In this document: piece after piece, positions 13,701-28,700 of the stretch
Position numbering within the stretch: position 1 is the first letter of the stretch
Layout: every line of letters begins with the position of its first letter
Assembly: GCA_013397845.1 (NCBI GenBank)
Contig: VZTG01005281.1
Coordinates: 779,593 to 843,592, forward strand
Length of the DNA: 64,000 bases
Direction: 5' to 3'
DNA from: Melanocharis versteri
Taxonomy: Eukaryota; Chordata; Aves; Passeriformes; Melanocharitidae
Position numbers and translations under genes: made by a program
Notes under the pieces: model-generated
What the model was told of the DNA's origin: nothing
What the model saw: the letters and a program-made list of their open reading frames with translations, nothing else
Databases searched by the model: none

Positions 13701-16700
13701 GGCAATGGGGTGCAATAGAGTCTCCTGATGGGGACCTCAGTCCAGCACCAGCCAGGAGCCTCACCTGGAGCAAACAGGTCCTGGTGGGTCTCCTGACACA
13801 GACAAAACTATGAACTTTCCCAGCCTGTCAAATCAGAGTATGAGAACAGGGTACGAGGAAGAGTTTTCCTCACCGGATGAAAAACAGCTGTTAAATTTTT
13901 CCACATTGTTAGGAAAATCTCTTTTGACCCGTGTTGGAGTGGATATCAGTGATACTTTGTTCATTACATGTGCCCTTGCAAGTGCGAGTGTGACATCACT
14001 GTACAAAAAAAGTTGATTTCTGAAATTTTTTGTCTTTGGGTTAAAAACCACAGCTAGGAACTGTATCAGAGAAGAAAGCATGAGTTGAACATTGACTCAT
14101 ACTCACTTATGCTTTTGTTTTCAGAATCGACAGGAAAAAGGATAAAACGGAAAGAAAGATTTTGGACAGCCAGGAAAGAGCATTCTGGGATGTGCACAGG
14201 CCTGTGGTAAAACTATTTTTGAATTATGAGACTTTTCAGGTTTTGACAGGAAAAGTTTTATTACTACTAAATGTTTTATGCACAAAGACATTGCCTTTAC
14301 AAAGGCACATGGATTTTCCTCGCAGTTCAAAATGCACCAAGTGTCTACAAGATTATTTGAGACATTCTGGGCTTGTGCACCAATGGAACTATTGATTTGG
14401 AAATATATGATAAATATGAACTTTGGAAAATTATTTACTGGGCTTATGAAAGAAAAGCAGCTTACTCAGTTTGTCACAGACTTCCTAGCAAAAGCTCCCC
14501 CGTTAGCTGTTTCCTTTTGGTGCCAAAGTTAGGAGTAAGTGGATTGAATGCTGACATGGCATCCTTGGGTATATGCAGTCTCTTGTTTAGCAAGAGTAAT
14601 TTATGGGACACAAATTTCAAGAAAGAGTTTTGTATATTTTATAAAGGTAAAGGATATTGTGAAGATTCTAAACAGAGGAGTAACATGATTACCATCTCTT
14701 TTCAGCCAGGCTGTGTGAACACCACAGAAATGGACATCAGAAAGTGTCGCCGTATGAAAAACCCACAAAAAGTGAAAAAGGTCAGTTTGAGTTCCTGGTT
14801 TGGTTTTTGATTCCTCGTCATTTGGGGTTGGTTTAGTTCACTACTTTTGTTTTCTTTCAGTGTAAGCCATACTTGACACCCACCGTATATGAGACTTACC
14901 CAAGAGGAATAACGAAAAAAAGTGTTTTGTTTGTATGAGTTCTGTTTTGTTCTCCTTGGTGAATTTATTATTTCCATTTTACCAGCAAAGTGGTACTGAC
15001 TGGGTCATGGGTAGAGCTGAGAAGGGCATTAAGGAGCTCTGTGTCCCAAAAGTCTGACAGCTCTAGACTCCCATAAAATTAAAAGGAATTGGCAAAAATA
15101 CCTAGGTTCCCCCTTAAGAAATTATCTGGGCACAGATAATGAGATATTTACCTGCCTTAATAATTTCAAAGGTTGAATCATTAGTAACTTGGGTGTCTTT
15201 GACTTCCAGCAAGTTTGAACTCTTTTGTGTATATGAAGTCATAGAATCAATTAGATTGAAGAAAGCCATTAAGATCAGTGACTCAAAACCTTAACCTGAC
15301 CAAGTCCTCCACTAAACCATGTTCCTGTCTTTTAAATAATACCTTTAAGGATGGTGACTCAACAACTTCCCTGGGCAGCCTTGTTCCATTGCTTGATAAC
15401 CATTTCAGAGAAGAATTTTTCCTAATATCCAGTCTGAACCTCTCTTGGCACAGCTTCAGGCTGCTTCTTCTTGTCTCATCACTTGTTATGTTTTTGGATG
15501 GGGCACCAGACTCTTGAACTTCCATAGGTAGTTAAATTACAGCAGAGCTATTCCCATGTCTATTAGAAGCTTTACTGAAAAGCAAAAGTACTAAATGAAA
15601 GGGCAAATGATATTACTTTCAGTGCAGGTGTCTGTCCTGAAAATGAATGGTACAAGTCAATCTGCAGGTTTTTGTTTAGAGAAGTTCACATGAACTTGAA
15701 CCATTGACTTGACCTGGTTAAGCACTTTCTTCAATATGTAGTTTTACATCAAGAAATCAAACCAAATGAAAGACAGCAGCATAGAATTGGGTTCTAGCAC
15801 TTTCTTTTGCCACTTGGTTCACCCCAGTGACGGCTCTCGGTGCTCATCCTGCAAGTGTTAATGCACACAGCCTTCAGAGCTCCTAAAAATTATCAGCTAC
15901 ATTTTAACATATAAAACAAACTCTTCTCCTAACATGCCTACAGGCCTTCCAAGTGCAGGCATCAGCAAGCACAGTCTGATCTGTAAATTTTGCTCCGGGC
16001 TGAATGATTATTGACCTGTGTGGGTATAAACAATAGGAAATTGCTGGCTTGTTACCTTACTGCTTTGCATACCGCACTGTTCCTCATTGTGTAACAGAAA
16101 AATGCTGTAATCCCTGCTGTTTGTTCCTTGGTTCCTCACAGTCAGTATATGGGGTTACAGAGGAGTCTCAGCCCCAAAGCCCTGTACACCTGCCCTCCCA
16201 ACCGGTGCGCAAAACAACAAAAGAGGATTTCCGGAAGCAAGTAAGTAGGTGGCTGTAGGAAAACTCTTCAGAGAACTGCTACCAAAAAAAAAGCATATAA
16301 AGTCATTGAGATACCAGCAAAACCAGTTGTGTGTTTTACCTGCCCTTGATCCTCACATACTTATCCTTGATGCTCACTTAGGTAAAGTATTAGTAAGTAT
16401 TCATTGAGCAGTGCAGTTGTATGGTGATATGTATTATGAGTAACACTGACCTTTGAATCTATTGTTATTCTGTCTGTGGACCAGTAGGCAGGTTAATTTC
16501 CGGTTCACTGAGGATGTCTGAAAAGTGGGCAGTGACAAACACCAGTGTAGCTGGGCACAGGCTGGGGACGAGTGGTGAGGAAAGGCATCGTTCAGTGCAT
16601 GACTGTTAGACGGTACAGTCAGAGCCTTTAGGAAACTAGGAAAAAGTTATTTGCACAATCGTGCCAAGGAATGACCAGCCAACTCACACATCTTTGCCCT

Positions 16701-19700
16701 GGCACGAAGAGCTCTCCCTCAAAATTACTTTGCTGCAACAAGCAGCCCTCACTGAAAGACAAGCAGGAATCACTAGATCAGCATTTTACTCAAGGCAGCT
16801 TTAAGCATGTTTCTTAGGCAACCAGTTTTTGGCTGGTCTTCTGAACTAAACCTGGATGCTACATTTCTTGAGCTTTTTTATCATAGGCTGAAGAACTGGT
16901 TCATAGCAGAATGAAAGTGTGCTGTAAAACTGTTAACTGGTCTTGTGATGCCGGTCAGTCAGAGAAATAGGAGAGCAGAGTGTGGTTGTAAAAAGGAGAT
17001 TATATTGCCCCTGAGTAGTCTAGGAACCTTGGCCCCAAATATGTGTCTTTCCTACTTTTAATTATGTCTTCTGAAGCTTTCCCTAGGGCTTTGCCTTTGG
17101 AAATGGAGACTCCTATTGGAAGCAGTTAATAAGCTTCTTCTGATACCTAGGGAAGGGTCTCATTTCCTTCTGAGTTACTTTCAAGCTGTTTGGAAAGAGA
17201 AATCAATAGCGTGTTGGGATATTGTCAGTGCATGCTGCAGAACTCATAGATTGTTAATGTCCTTGTCATCTCTCTCCTCAGATAACTTTTCTGAACATGC
17301 AGATAGAGAGACATTGTTTAAAGATGTCCAAAGTAGCAGAAAGGTGAGTGTCCCCATTTTGATGATTTCCCACTCTTTCCTTATCTCCAGTTTGGTGTTT
17401 CTAGAAACAGAGCAGGCAGCAAAGTGCAAAGGCTTGACCCCCTTTCTGTGCATCAATCCTTCCCTCTCCTTGACCAGCTGGGCGGCCTGGCTGCTGACAC
17501 TTCTGTCCTTGCTCTTCGGCCACTGAGCTAAAATAGGTGGAAAAATGAGGACCTATAATACTGCAAAAGAAAAGAAGCATTCACAAAAGAAAGAACCCTT
17601 GCAGGACTTGTCTTCCCCCCTTCACGACCCTAGGGTTTATTTTTAGAAAAGTCATTCCTCAGTTTGAAAATACCCTTTTTTACCTTTGTGACTGAACTCT
17701 CAGCGTTCATCTCTTGTTAGTCTGGCACAGCTCTGGGGAAGGAGCTGCGTTTGCATGTGTTGCACATGGTGTCAAAGTCTCTGTTCATACTGTTGTTGTA
17801 GGGCCAGTCCCTGCTCCCACTTACATGTATATGAAACCCTTAGAGAAGTACTGGGGTTGTACCTGGGCTACTCAGGGCAGGAGTTTAAGGAGTGGATTTC
17901 TAAGAAGCAAATCAAGGCACAATTTGACTTGCAGAATGTTTAGTTTTGGTAGAAAAGTGTGAATAGGTGAAGCACAAGCTCAAATTTAGTTGAGTATGAC
18001 AGCTCATTTAATTAGGTACTTGTAAGTTATGCACATTTGCAGGGTGGTCACTGAGATGAAGGTAGGGTTTAGTCATGCTCTTCAGTGACACCACTTTTAA
18101 AGCAAAACTGTGTTGAACATGAAGGACAGGATAAGGGCTGGTCCCTTCTAGAGAAATAATAAAGGAATTATTATTTAAGCAAAGTAAAATGGGGTTACCC
18201 CATGAAATATGCTGTGCAGTGCCTGCACCTGTAGTTAGCATGTGTGTACTAAACTAGGTAAATTAAATAGCAAGAGGCCCAGTGTAAGTTCCTATTGGCT
18301 CATGAAGTTTAGCAATTAAAATGAAAATGTATCCAATTAAATAGAAAATATTCCGAGGCTCCCTGAAATCCTGCATGCAATACATTGTATGATTGAAATG
18401 AGAACATTTATATTTATGTTTTGGGCTTTTGGATCTTTTTAATTAAGAATATATACTTGTACTTTAACGAAAAAAATGTCATTGTACTGAATTTATTTAC
18501 AATGACCTTAATATACTGAGACAGCAATAATTTTCCTGGTTTTGAAGGGCTTTCTTTTTTTTCTTTTTTTAATTGCTCCCAAGTTGGAGAAGAAAATGTT
18601 GCTATCAAAACCTGTGCAAAATAATAACCAGGAGAAAAGCAAATAAAATGAGAACAATCAAATTACAGATTCATAGAATATGCCGAGTTGGAGGGGACCC
18701 ACCAGGATCATCAAGTCCAACCCCTGGCCCTGCACAGGAGAGCCCTGAGAATTGCACCCTGTGCCTGAGAGCATTCTCCAGATGCTTCTTGACCTCTGTC
18801 AGATTTAGTGCTGTGACCACTTCCCTGGGGATCCTGTTCCAGTGCTCAAACACCCTCTGGGTGAAGGACTTATATTTCTAAATAATTATTAGTAATTATA
18901 AAGAATGAAAGTCATAGTTGTGTTCTTTGTATCTTGTGAGGAGGTGTTTGGTCATGTGATGACTTTGAATATTGGCAATATTGATTTAGGGTCCCAGGAC
19001 CTGGTGTGGAGAGTGGTGGGAAGTGCAGCCTGGATGTGGAGCATTGCAGAGCAGGTGGGAGGGAAGTAGAGGTGCTGATGGGTCCAGTGGCTTTTCAGGG
19101 GTGGGGACTGGTGAGGAGGAATGAGCATGGATGACCTGACTTGAACAACTGCTGGAAAAAGCCCTGTGCAGCCTTGAAAGCCCCATTAAAACACTGAGTA
19201 CAAGCACTACGAACAGATTTCCTGTGTAAGGAGATGCCGTTATTATCAAGTCAATTTTCAGGCTGGACCCTGCTCTCAGGACAGTTTAGGTGACAGTGTG
19301 GCAGATCAGGGTACAGGAGATGACTTCTTGGCACGCTCCCTTCAACAGTCGAGCCTGACAGCAGCACCACCTTGCCAATTTTTCTGTATGGCACAAAGGC
19401 ACTTTCAGAGAGGATGAGGGAAGTAATAAGGAGAAAGTAAGTCAGGAAGTACTAGGGTAAGCAAGTTATAGGAATAAGATATAAATAGTTTCAATAGTAA
19501 TAGATCAATTGTATTTATTTTCCATCAATTCACATTATTCTTGGGACAGCCCTTGTCTGTCAGAAGAGAAAGGCTCTCCAAAGAATATCTCCAGCTTCTG
19601 TGAGATAAATGCTTGCTGCTAAAGGTTTTCTTCCCTTCCTCCTTGTTCTGCTTCCAGGAGTAGATCTGTACCAGCTGTGGGAACAGGCATCCCTCAGCTG

Positions 19701-22700
19701 CTCCATGCACCTTGGAAACAGTCTTTCTTCCACATCCTTTCTCCCCACCTGGGACCTGCACACTGTCAATTTTAGCCATTGAGATCTGAGAACTGTTGAG
19801 CAAAACTATCAATATATTCTGCCTATTGTTTTCCCTGACTGCATTGTGCAGTGTTAGCACAATTTGATTAGACACGGCATCACCAAAATGGCTGGGGAAA
19901 AACGAGCATCTTCCTGCCAGAAGCAATCTCAGCTCCCTAGGTGAAAATCTGTGCTATCCTTTCAGCTCCTCAAAGTTCCTGTGAAGGCTCAGCAGGCCCC
20001 CTTGATTGAGAGACAGTTGGGTTCTCGAGGCAAGCTCTGCACCCTTCAGTCAACTGTTCTCATCACCTCCACTACTGGATATTCAGTTTATCACCCAAAA
20101 AGGCAGGTTTGCATTTTGGCAAAAATGCTTTCCCTTAGGAGTCCTCCGCCTGTAGCCTCCTTTAGACAATGAGGCAATGATTCTGCTGCTGCCATTATAC
20201 TGAATCAGCAAAATGTGCTTAGAAATTCCCCCCTTGTTTCATTTTAGTTTTTTTCCCCCTTTCCTTTTTGCTAGTACTTGTACTAGCACCTCTGATGTCT
20301 TCTTATTATTTTATTAGGAGCAATTCAGGTTTCACAGCAGATATCTCCTGATTGATCCTTTTTGGCTTTCTTTTCTTTTTTAACCATTCATTGATGTCAA
20401 AGGGACTGCTGCTGCTCTGTGAAATTGGACGCTGCTCCCTCCTCCAACCCTTGACCCACAGCAGTCATGAAATGTAATTAATGAAATGAGATGAGACAGC
20501 CCTGAGTGCCCTAAGGGGCAATGGGAACCTGCTGTGGTTACAAAAGTGTATGATTTTAATGCCTCATGATAAGAGCTAGGACAAACAAAAAGAAATAATT
20601 ACTATAGAGCAGGTCAGGGAAACTTTCTGCCTTTTATGACCCTTTGTTTCACAGGGTCTTTTCATTTGCCTGCCTTTTTGAGATGTGGAGGACCAGAGGT
20701 AAAGTTTAGCATGGACAATCACAGTGCAAGTACGTTAGTTGTTCCGTATGATGAGACATAATTAACTTAGTTAATTATTTGGCAGACGTAGGCAAAAAAA
20801 TAAAGTGCCTTAGAGTATTTCCAGTGTAGACTAGGAGAAATTTCTTTTGATTTATTTCATATATGCTGTATTTCTTTTGTAAAGATGTGCCCATAGCCTC
20901 AACCTCAGTGGAATTCCTGAATCATTTATGCAAGCAGACACAGTCCTTTTCCCAGAAAGCTCTTTGAGTCTCATCCTAGTGAGGATTAGAGGCTATATGC
21001 CTTAACTGACTCACCATGAAGCAAGCCAGTGTAAAGGCCAAGTGTTTTTCCAACATGTGTATAATTTACTATAGTCTAAGTTATTATTACTGTTGAAGTA
21101 TTTTACAATAGTGCCAGTAGTCTAAATACTATACCAACATAACTAAAAAATGGTCTATAGGCAAAGCTTTGATGCTTAGGACTAAGATCCTCCAAAGATT
21201 AAGCATATTCTTAGCTGTAGCCCGTGACCCTATTTAGGTGAGTTTCTCATAGTGCATATATTTATGTGGGTGCAAAAGTTTGCAAAAATGAAAAGGATGA
21301 GAGGCAGTAGTAACATGCAGCAAATGAACAGGATGACACATGCTTTGTGTTCTTCCCATGGCTCTCTGGAGGAAGTCCAGCCATAGCAATCCAGTTGTTG
21401 CCTCATCAGGTTTTTTGGGGCATCTCAGCAGAGACAAGCCTGAGGAAAATGCTGCTGTTGAGGAAAATACTGCAGTGAGCTGGTGGGTGTTTGCAGAGAA
21501 ATCCTTGCATGCATCATCCTTGGGAAAAGGGTGTCCTGTGGTTGCTGAGAAACTGACTAATCCCTATAAATAAAAAGAAGCACACATCCAAAACAAAAAA
21601 ACCCAACAAGATAAAAAGAAAAGCTGTACTTCTCTGACACGTGACTGAGCATTCAAACCCTTTCTTTCTTCTTTTTTTTCCCTTTTTTCTACCTGCCAGT
21701 TTAATAGCCTACACAGAGCAGTATGTGGAATATGACCCCTTTATAACTCCTGCTGAGCCTTCCAATCCCTGGATAAGTGATGATGCAGCGTTGTGGGACA
21801 TAGAAATGAGGTAAAAAATAATTGGTAGTTTTAACTAATGTGAGAGTTTCTTGCCATTTTGTGTGCTCTTCACACTGCCCTGTTTGGAAAGAAAGTTGTG
21901 TGTTTGTAACTACAAGATTCAAGAACATAGCTGAAGTTTATCACTGGTGTATGTGAATTATTCAGCCCTTCCACTTCCGTATGGCTTGATGTATGGGACT
22001 CTAAATCAGGTAATGGATGTTCTCATACCTGTCGAGCACATGCACAGACTCAGGTCTAGGAGCCTACAGCTAGAGGATACTGCTAAGACAAACTTGTTCC
22101 AGCACATCTCATTTGACCCTTGAGAGCCTGCTCCTCCCCAGCTGCAACGCTCCAGCCCTGCTCCTGTCCTGGAATCCCATGAAAGATGCTGCTGGCGAAA
22201 TGGGATCAGTTACAGGGTAGTGGCCATTCCTGCTGTGCAGAAGTGAGTGGCACAGGAGCCAGAAGAATGTAGCTCACGTGTGATGTGTGAGACTTGGCAG
22301 GTCAGAATTATAATAGGTTGATAGAGTGAGTTCAGGCCTCACCTGTTGGTGAACAAGCTGGCTTGTCTCTATCATGGTGTCAAATAGATGAAAAGAGGGA
22401 GGAATGACTGTGGGACATTCAATGCCTTGCACCTCAGAGAGTTTCTCAAAAACAAAAACGAGCCAAGCAGAACACTGCAACAGAGGTCATGTTTTGGCCA
22501 TGTGGCGCTGGTGCAAGGGAAGTCTGGCCTGTGTCTGCGTCTTTTGCCTTCACAGGCTATCCCCAATCTTCGTAATGGGGCTAGAATTGTCCTGCCTGCC
22601 ACTATGCCTAACAGCTCCCACAGCAAATTTGAATGGAATTATCATGCCTCATATCACCCTCACTACTCAACCACATCCTGTGGCCAACAACTGCAAGGGC

Positions 22701-25700
22701 TCAGCAGCTTCTCCAGTGTATAGCTGCTGCCATTTGGCACCAAATCTGAACCTGGAGTTCACTTTAGCGAATCTGTGATACGAGAATGCCAAATCTAATC
22801 CTGTGTGTTCTTGAATGATAATTTAAAGATGCTGTTGGCCTAAGAAAACTGATTCATGGGGAATCAGTGTTCCGGGAAAAGGACAAGTTTTTTGCCCCAT
22901 TTAAAAACCAAGTAATTTGGGATAAGAAAGTTGTTTTCACCTGCTTCTCTGGTAGTCACAGAAATACATTATTTTCCTGACCTCTGCCCCTCTTCACATA
23001 ATTTTAATATTTGGGATTTTTTTTTTAGCTAGCTTCTCGCATTTTCTCCATCCTCCCTAGTAGGGCTAGTACCAGATACAGCCCTTGCAAAATACTGCTC
23101 TGCAGAAACCCTCACCCACAAGGTAATCCAGGCATCCATTATTTCTGCATCTGTTGACGTAGCTGCAAATCCCAGAAAAGATGTCCGTGTCCCTGAAGAA
23201 TACAATTAACCTGATGTCACAGACTTGTAGGAATTTAAAATAAATGCTTGGCTTCTGCTATAATTTCAGAGTTAAGGAAGGTGATTCTCCTGCTGATGAA
23301 AAAGAGAAAGCTGTAGCATGGGGAGATGGAAGAACAAACAGCTCTGTATTTCCATTTTATTCTCTGTTGTAAAAAAACTCACTGCATCTGCATCTAGTTG
23401 CAACTTGCATGAATAATTAAATGATCCCCGAGAACCCCTCATGTTGCCTGCAAAGCTGTTTCCTCAGTTAGGAGAGCAGAGCCTGTGCGCAAGAAAACAA
23501 AGAGCCTCTCACTTCTAGTGGCAAGGCTGTCTGCTGGGTATGGGCAGCCCCATGCCACTGCAGTTCATGGCAGTCAGGACTCAAGAAATGCCACAGAATG
23601 CATTCCATTTTAGACAGCACTTTGGCCTTTTTTTTTTGTGCTGGAACATTGTGTAGCTGCGAGACGAGTAGGTACAGATCTCTGGATTCAGCAGGAAATT
23701 CCCTGAGCTTAGCTTGTGCACGGCTCTGCACAAGCATGGCTTTCGTGTCCCGATGTCCAGGCTGGCTCATGTAACAGGTAGGCTGGATCTGCACCCTTGT
23801 CTGCAGCACGGCTGGCTCCTGAGGGAGCGCAGGAGGAGCCATCCCAAGCGTGCTGCTCCTCGAGTGAGGACATGCCTATCAATTTTGCTTAGCCTTTACA
23901 CCAAGAGAAAATGAAAGCAGGCATTTTATTTACCCCTTTGGCTTATTTGTCTTCAGCACAGATCGCCACTGTCCCCTAAGGCTCCGTGATTAGGGATCGC
24001 TGTGGACATGACGAGGCACATAGTTTAATAGATATGTACTGTTAACAATGGCTCTGCTGTCACAAATGTGAGCAGCTGAGCTGCGTTTTAGTGGTTGTCT
24101 CATAGTATGACGCCATCACACCAGAAGCTTTCAAACACTTTGTGAGCCCAGATTACGCTCTGATGCAGGCTGTCTCATAGGATCCTCGTGATTCCCAGGC
24201 ACCACCTCTCCCCATAGGCATCTCTGCAACATGTCTGGCAATTCAAACAACAGCTTATGTAAGTTGGGCTGTATTAAGAAATAATTAGGGAGAAAGGTTG
24301 CTAGTGATTTTGGGTGCCTCTGCATCTCAGTATCCCAGCTGAGACACAAAATAAATGTCTGATTATCATGGGGAGTAGGAGGAAGATACTTTTTAGTCTA
24401 CTGAGACTTAGGCATGCAAAAATCAGAGGCACTGAAAAATAAAAGACCACAAACCAGTAATCATTTTAGATACTTTGTCTGCACTGCTTCTTATTGGAAC
24501 TGCTTTTCTAATGCAAATGTGGATCCGAAAACCTGAAGCCAGTTCCAAGTGACCTGGCAGCACTGTGTGAGACACAAGGAAATGCTCTGGAGCTCACCAG
24601 TGACCCGGGGAACATTGCTGGGAAATTTCTGCCTTGACGCATAAGAAATCCTAAGGTACATTTGAGGAGATATGCAAGAAGTGCATAATGAATAATCATT
24701 TAGGTATGGTATGCTGTTCTTCAAATGAAACCTACCAGAAATTGCTCTGAAAATCTTATCATTCACAGTCTCTCTTGTTTCACCCTGTATGTAGCACCCA
24801 AATAGTGTCCTTTAATGATTCAAATGATGTAAGGTTTTAAAGTCCTCCAGTTGCTTTAATGATGACCCTTTTCTTTATAGTTTTTTTGTGTTATTTGCTA
24901 ACTTGTATTTCTGCAAAATCTTGACAAAAAAACAACATCTCATCTGATAATCTTCCTCCCTTCACTTAGCAGAAACAGCAGCAGCTGCTCGGACAGCAGG
25001 CAGAGATGCACATTCCATCTGTTTTCCCCTTCTCTCTCCAAACAGCAAAGAGCCTAGTCAGCAGCGTGTGAAAAGATGGGGTTTCTCCATGGATGAGGTG
25101 CTGAAGGACCCAGTAGGACGAGACCAGTTCCTTCGTTTCCTGGAATCAGAATTCAGCTCAGAAAACCTCAGGTGAAACCTTTCCTAGCTTGACTAAATGA
25201 ATGGGAACAATCCTACTCTCTTGCATAGATGAAATGCAATGTTTGGTGTATCTTGAACTGCTAAAAAGACCCATTTGAGTAAAGATGAGAATGGCAGGAT
25301 TTGGCCCATAGCACTGCTGCAGATGCCTATACTAGACCTATGTAAGTAATCTCAGAAACAGTGCTCAGCAGAGCCAGTGTTGTCAGGTATCTTCTGCAAG
25401 GGCTTGCAGATTTGTATGATGTGATGAGATGCAGCACATCGCTGCTGAGCTCCCTAACCAAATGTAGGATTTACGTGTGTCTTTGTGGCAGGGCTTGTGG
25501 GAGGGAAACAGTACGGTCATCATGTGGCTAAGAACTGTTGCAGTATTGGCACTCACCAAGTCAAGTTTGCAACAACTACTTTTGATTTTGGGATCTGCTG
25601 ACTATCCAAGAGGTTGACTCACCTTAACAGGACTCTGTGTGGAGATTCTGAGTACCTGACTTCTCAAGTTGTGAAGAAGTCCAGACTTCTATTATGAAAA

Positions 25701-28700
25701 ATTATAGATACTCACATGATCCTACATCAGGCTGAGAGCCAGTAAACTCCACTGTTTTTACAGTCTGAATAACACTGCAGAGGCTTTGTTGCAGTACTGT
25801 GGTTGTGTCTCAGCACATGGATGGGTACAGGGACAGGCTCTCGTGGGGTTTTTTGGGGGCAGTTGTGTTCCAGAAGGCTATGGGCATTTGCGGGGAAGGC
25901 CAGAGAAGCTTGCAGGTTCACTGACAGAACTGTGCCTGCTCTTGGGCTGAGGAAATCTGCTGTCAGTGAGCACGCAGTCTGTTGGAATTTGGCCTTTCCT
26001 GGTAGCGAGCAGGCTTGATGTTCTCTTTTTAAGGGAACCTGATTGCACAGCCTTTTTTAGTTTGTGTTTTTTTTCATTCCTTTTCCCTTAGAAAATCAAA
26101 TACATTACTAGAGCATGTGAACAATTGTCATTGTAGTGCAGCCTGCTAGCCTGCAAGATCTGAAAGGGAAATTCCCCAGAAAGCGATTTTTAATGACATT
26201 GGAATTTACCATCCTATTTATCAGATTTCCCTGTCCAAGAAGAAGTACAGAAAGCATGCCAGCAGCAAAACAGTGAAAACTCAAGGCACTTTATTGTTTT
26301 GAAAAACCTGAAAGTTAACCTGTAAGAAAACAGGGGAGTGTTACTAAATACATAAATGAGCTTGAAATTTTATTGCTAAACAGGTACTGAACTTGCATAT
26401 GCTTACTGCAGTTATGTACAGTGGCACTCATTTGCAATTAAATTGTAGTGATGAAGTGCAAAATTAATATACTACATTAGAATACTCTTCAAATGAGTGT
26501 TCTGAAATAAATCTGGGGTTGTGCTAATGAAGTCCAGCGGGTTTTATGACTAGCATCTGGCCCTCACGTTCATCCTACTCAAACAAATGGAGAAAGTTTG
26601 ATTATGAGAAGGCTAACTTGTACCTTCCTTGGTCAGTCAGAGCTGCTCCTCCTGCTGATGCACATTCTCTTTGATTTTGAGATGTAGTGAAGGGAGGTGG
26701 CAAATCAGTGCGCTGACACAGGTTAAATCCTGCATCCTTTGTGGAAGACATTAGCATCATTCTTGGTATGGGAGCTTTGCTGTCATTCTTATGGTATCAT
26801 TACGGTGGTATTGGCTTATGTGGTAATATTATCTCATACTGGATAGCATTAGCAAGCCTGCTTAAAGCTTTAAATAACAGGATGCAAAGGCAGAAATATT
26901 AATGGAGAAAACTGGAATAGAATGGATTGTTAGCAGTGGTGCAAGAGAGAAAAATGGTTCAGGTGAGGCAGAGAAAGCTCCTTCATTCTCACTAGGTGTG
27001 TGTGGCGTAAAGGAAAGCAACTGCTGGATGCTTAAACATGCAAGCAAAATCTAAGTTTTGCTCAACAGCAAAGTTGATATCTGCCTCACCTAAGCTGACA
27101 GCTCAGAAGCACATGCTTTCTTCTTATCCAGTCTCCCTTTAGAGAAGAGAAGCTGAAGAGGAGTCAGTGAATCACCTGAGAAGGATTTGTTTCAGCTTTG
27201 AGTGGAAACAAAACTAAAAGCACCTAAATTACACTGTAAAGCACCTATCTCTTGTTGCCATAAGCCTGGAGAGACTGATTCAAATGACAGTGTCTGCATG
27301 GCAGACAACTACAGTTAAGTGAGACACATTCCAAACCCTGGGAAGGAGTAAGAAACATTCTGAGGGCACAGCATTTAGCACCTTGCTAGAAAAGTTACAT
27401 TCACAGTTAATCTTTTCAGGACTGTCTTCCCAGTAACTACCCAGAGATCTCCGAACTGTTGCAGCGAGGATGTGTTATTTCTTGGGAGTATCAGTCGGAT
27501 CTTGGGAGTATCAATAGGATCTTGATTAACACTTGCAGGAGTCCTATGTGTTTAACTTAAGGCAGATCTGAGAAAGTGACTGTTGGAAAACTTAGAAATT
27601 CATGGTAGCACTAGAAAAGATTTTGTGAAGTATGTGCTTGAGAATGCCTTGAAATGAATGTAATTCAGTAATATAGCAAGGAGACCAAATTCTGCTCTTA
27701 TACCCTGTGGTGCGAGTCCCAAATCACAGGGCTGATCGTGATGGGGTATTTCCATATCTTCCTAGCTGAGAAAAATTGGTCCCGCTGGGGGTCTTGGGTG
27801 AGGCACTGCCAGAGATAGCAGCAGACTAGACTCGATGACCTCCCGGATCACCTTCCAGCTCTGTTTCTGCGTTCTAATAAACTTGCAGGATCATGTCCAC
27901 CAGTCTCCTGGGCTCGGCTGAGCCCTAGAACTTACTTATTTACTGGCTGTCCATTATTTATGTGGGAGTAGGAAAGCCAGTCAGTTGGGTATATTTCTCG
28001 CTGTTTTATTTTAACTCTTTTCCTTGCTCTGTTTTCTTTCTCCTCTCTGTTGCTATCTTTCATCTACAATTTGTTTTGACTCTGATGGTTTTTGCAATAC
28101 CCAAAATACAGCAGACAAAATGCCAAACTTAAATTTAAAACAAAAACACTATAAGAAAAGAAAGGGCATCATAGAGTTATTATACATTTTTTATGACCTG
28201 GGAATCTTCTGAGACATCTTGAGATTGCTGAGATGTTCATCTAGCTGGTGGATTGAATTTTTTTTTTCCCCCCAGCTTCAAAGAGTGTCAGCTGGAAAGA
28301 GGAACAGCAAAGTGGGAGTGTGGGACATGGGAATTTCACCCGAAGGGAAAGGAGGCTGCACACCTGTTTATAGACCTCAGTGGGAAACACATGACACTTA
28401 GTGGGAATGCACTGTGGAGCTGGCGATGCGTGGATGCAGCCGCCCTGGGCCTTATTGATTGTGAGCATATGTCGAACATGGAGTTCGCCGGAAAGGAGTC
28501 TTACCTGCAGAAAGTGTTTATATCCTAAACGACCCCTAATGGTTGAAACTCGTTGCCAATATTTTCTTTCCCTCGGTCTTCATCAGGAAAGGAGACGTNN
28601 NNNNNNNNNNNNNNNNNNNNNNNNNNNNNNNNNNNNNNNNNNNNNNNNNNNNNNNNNNNNNNNNNNNNNNNNNNNNNNNNNNNNNNNNNNNNNNNNNNNN

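Noticed and set aside
13349..13813. 154-codon + strand open frame in a GC-richer stretch
   Set aside because: Overlaps frames in two other phases and on the minus strand; no family resemblance and no acceptor or donor that would join it to RGS6.
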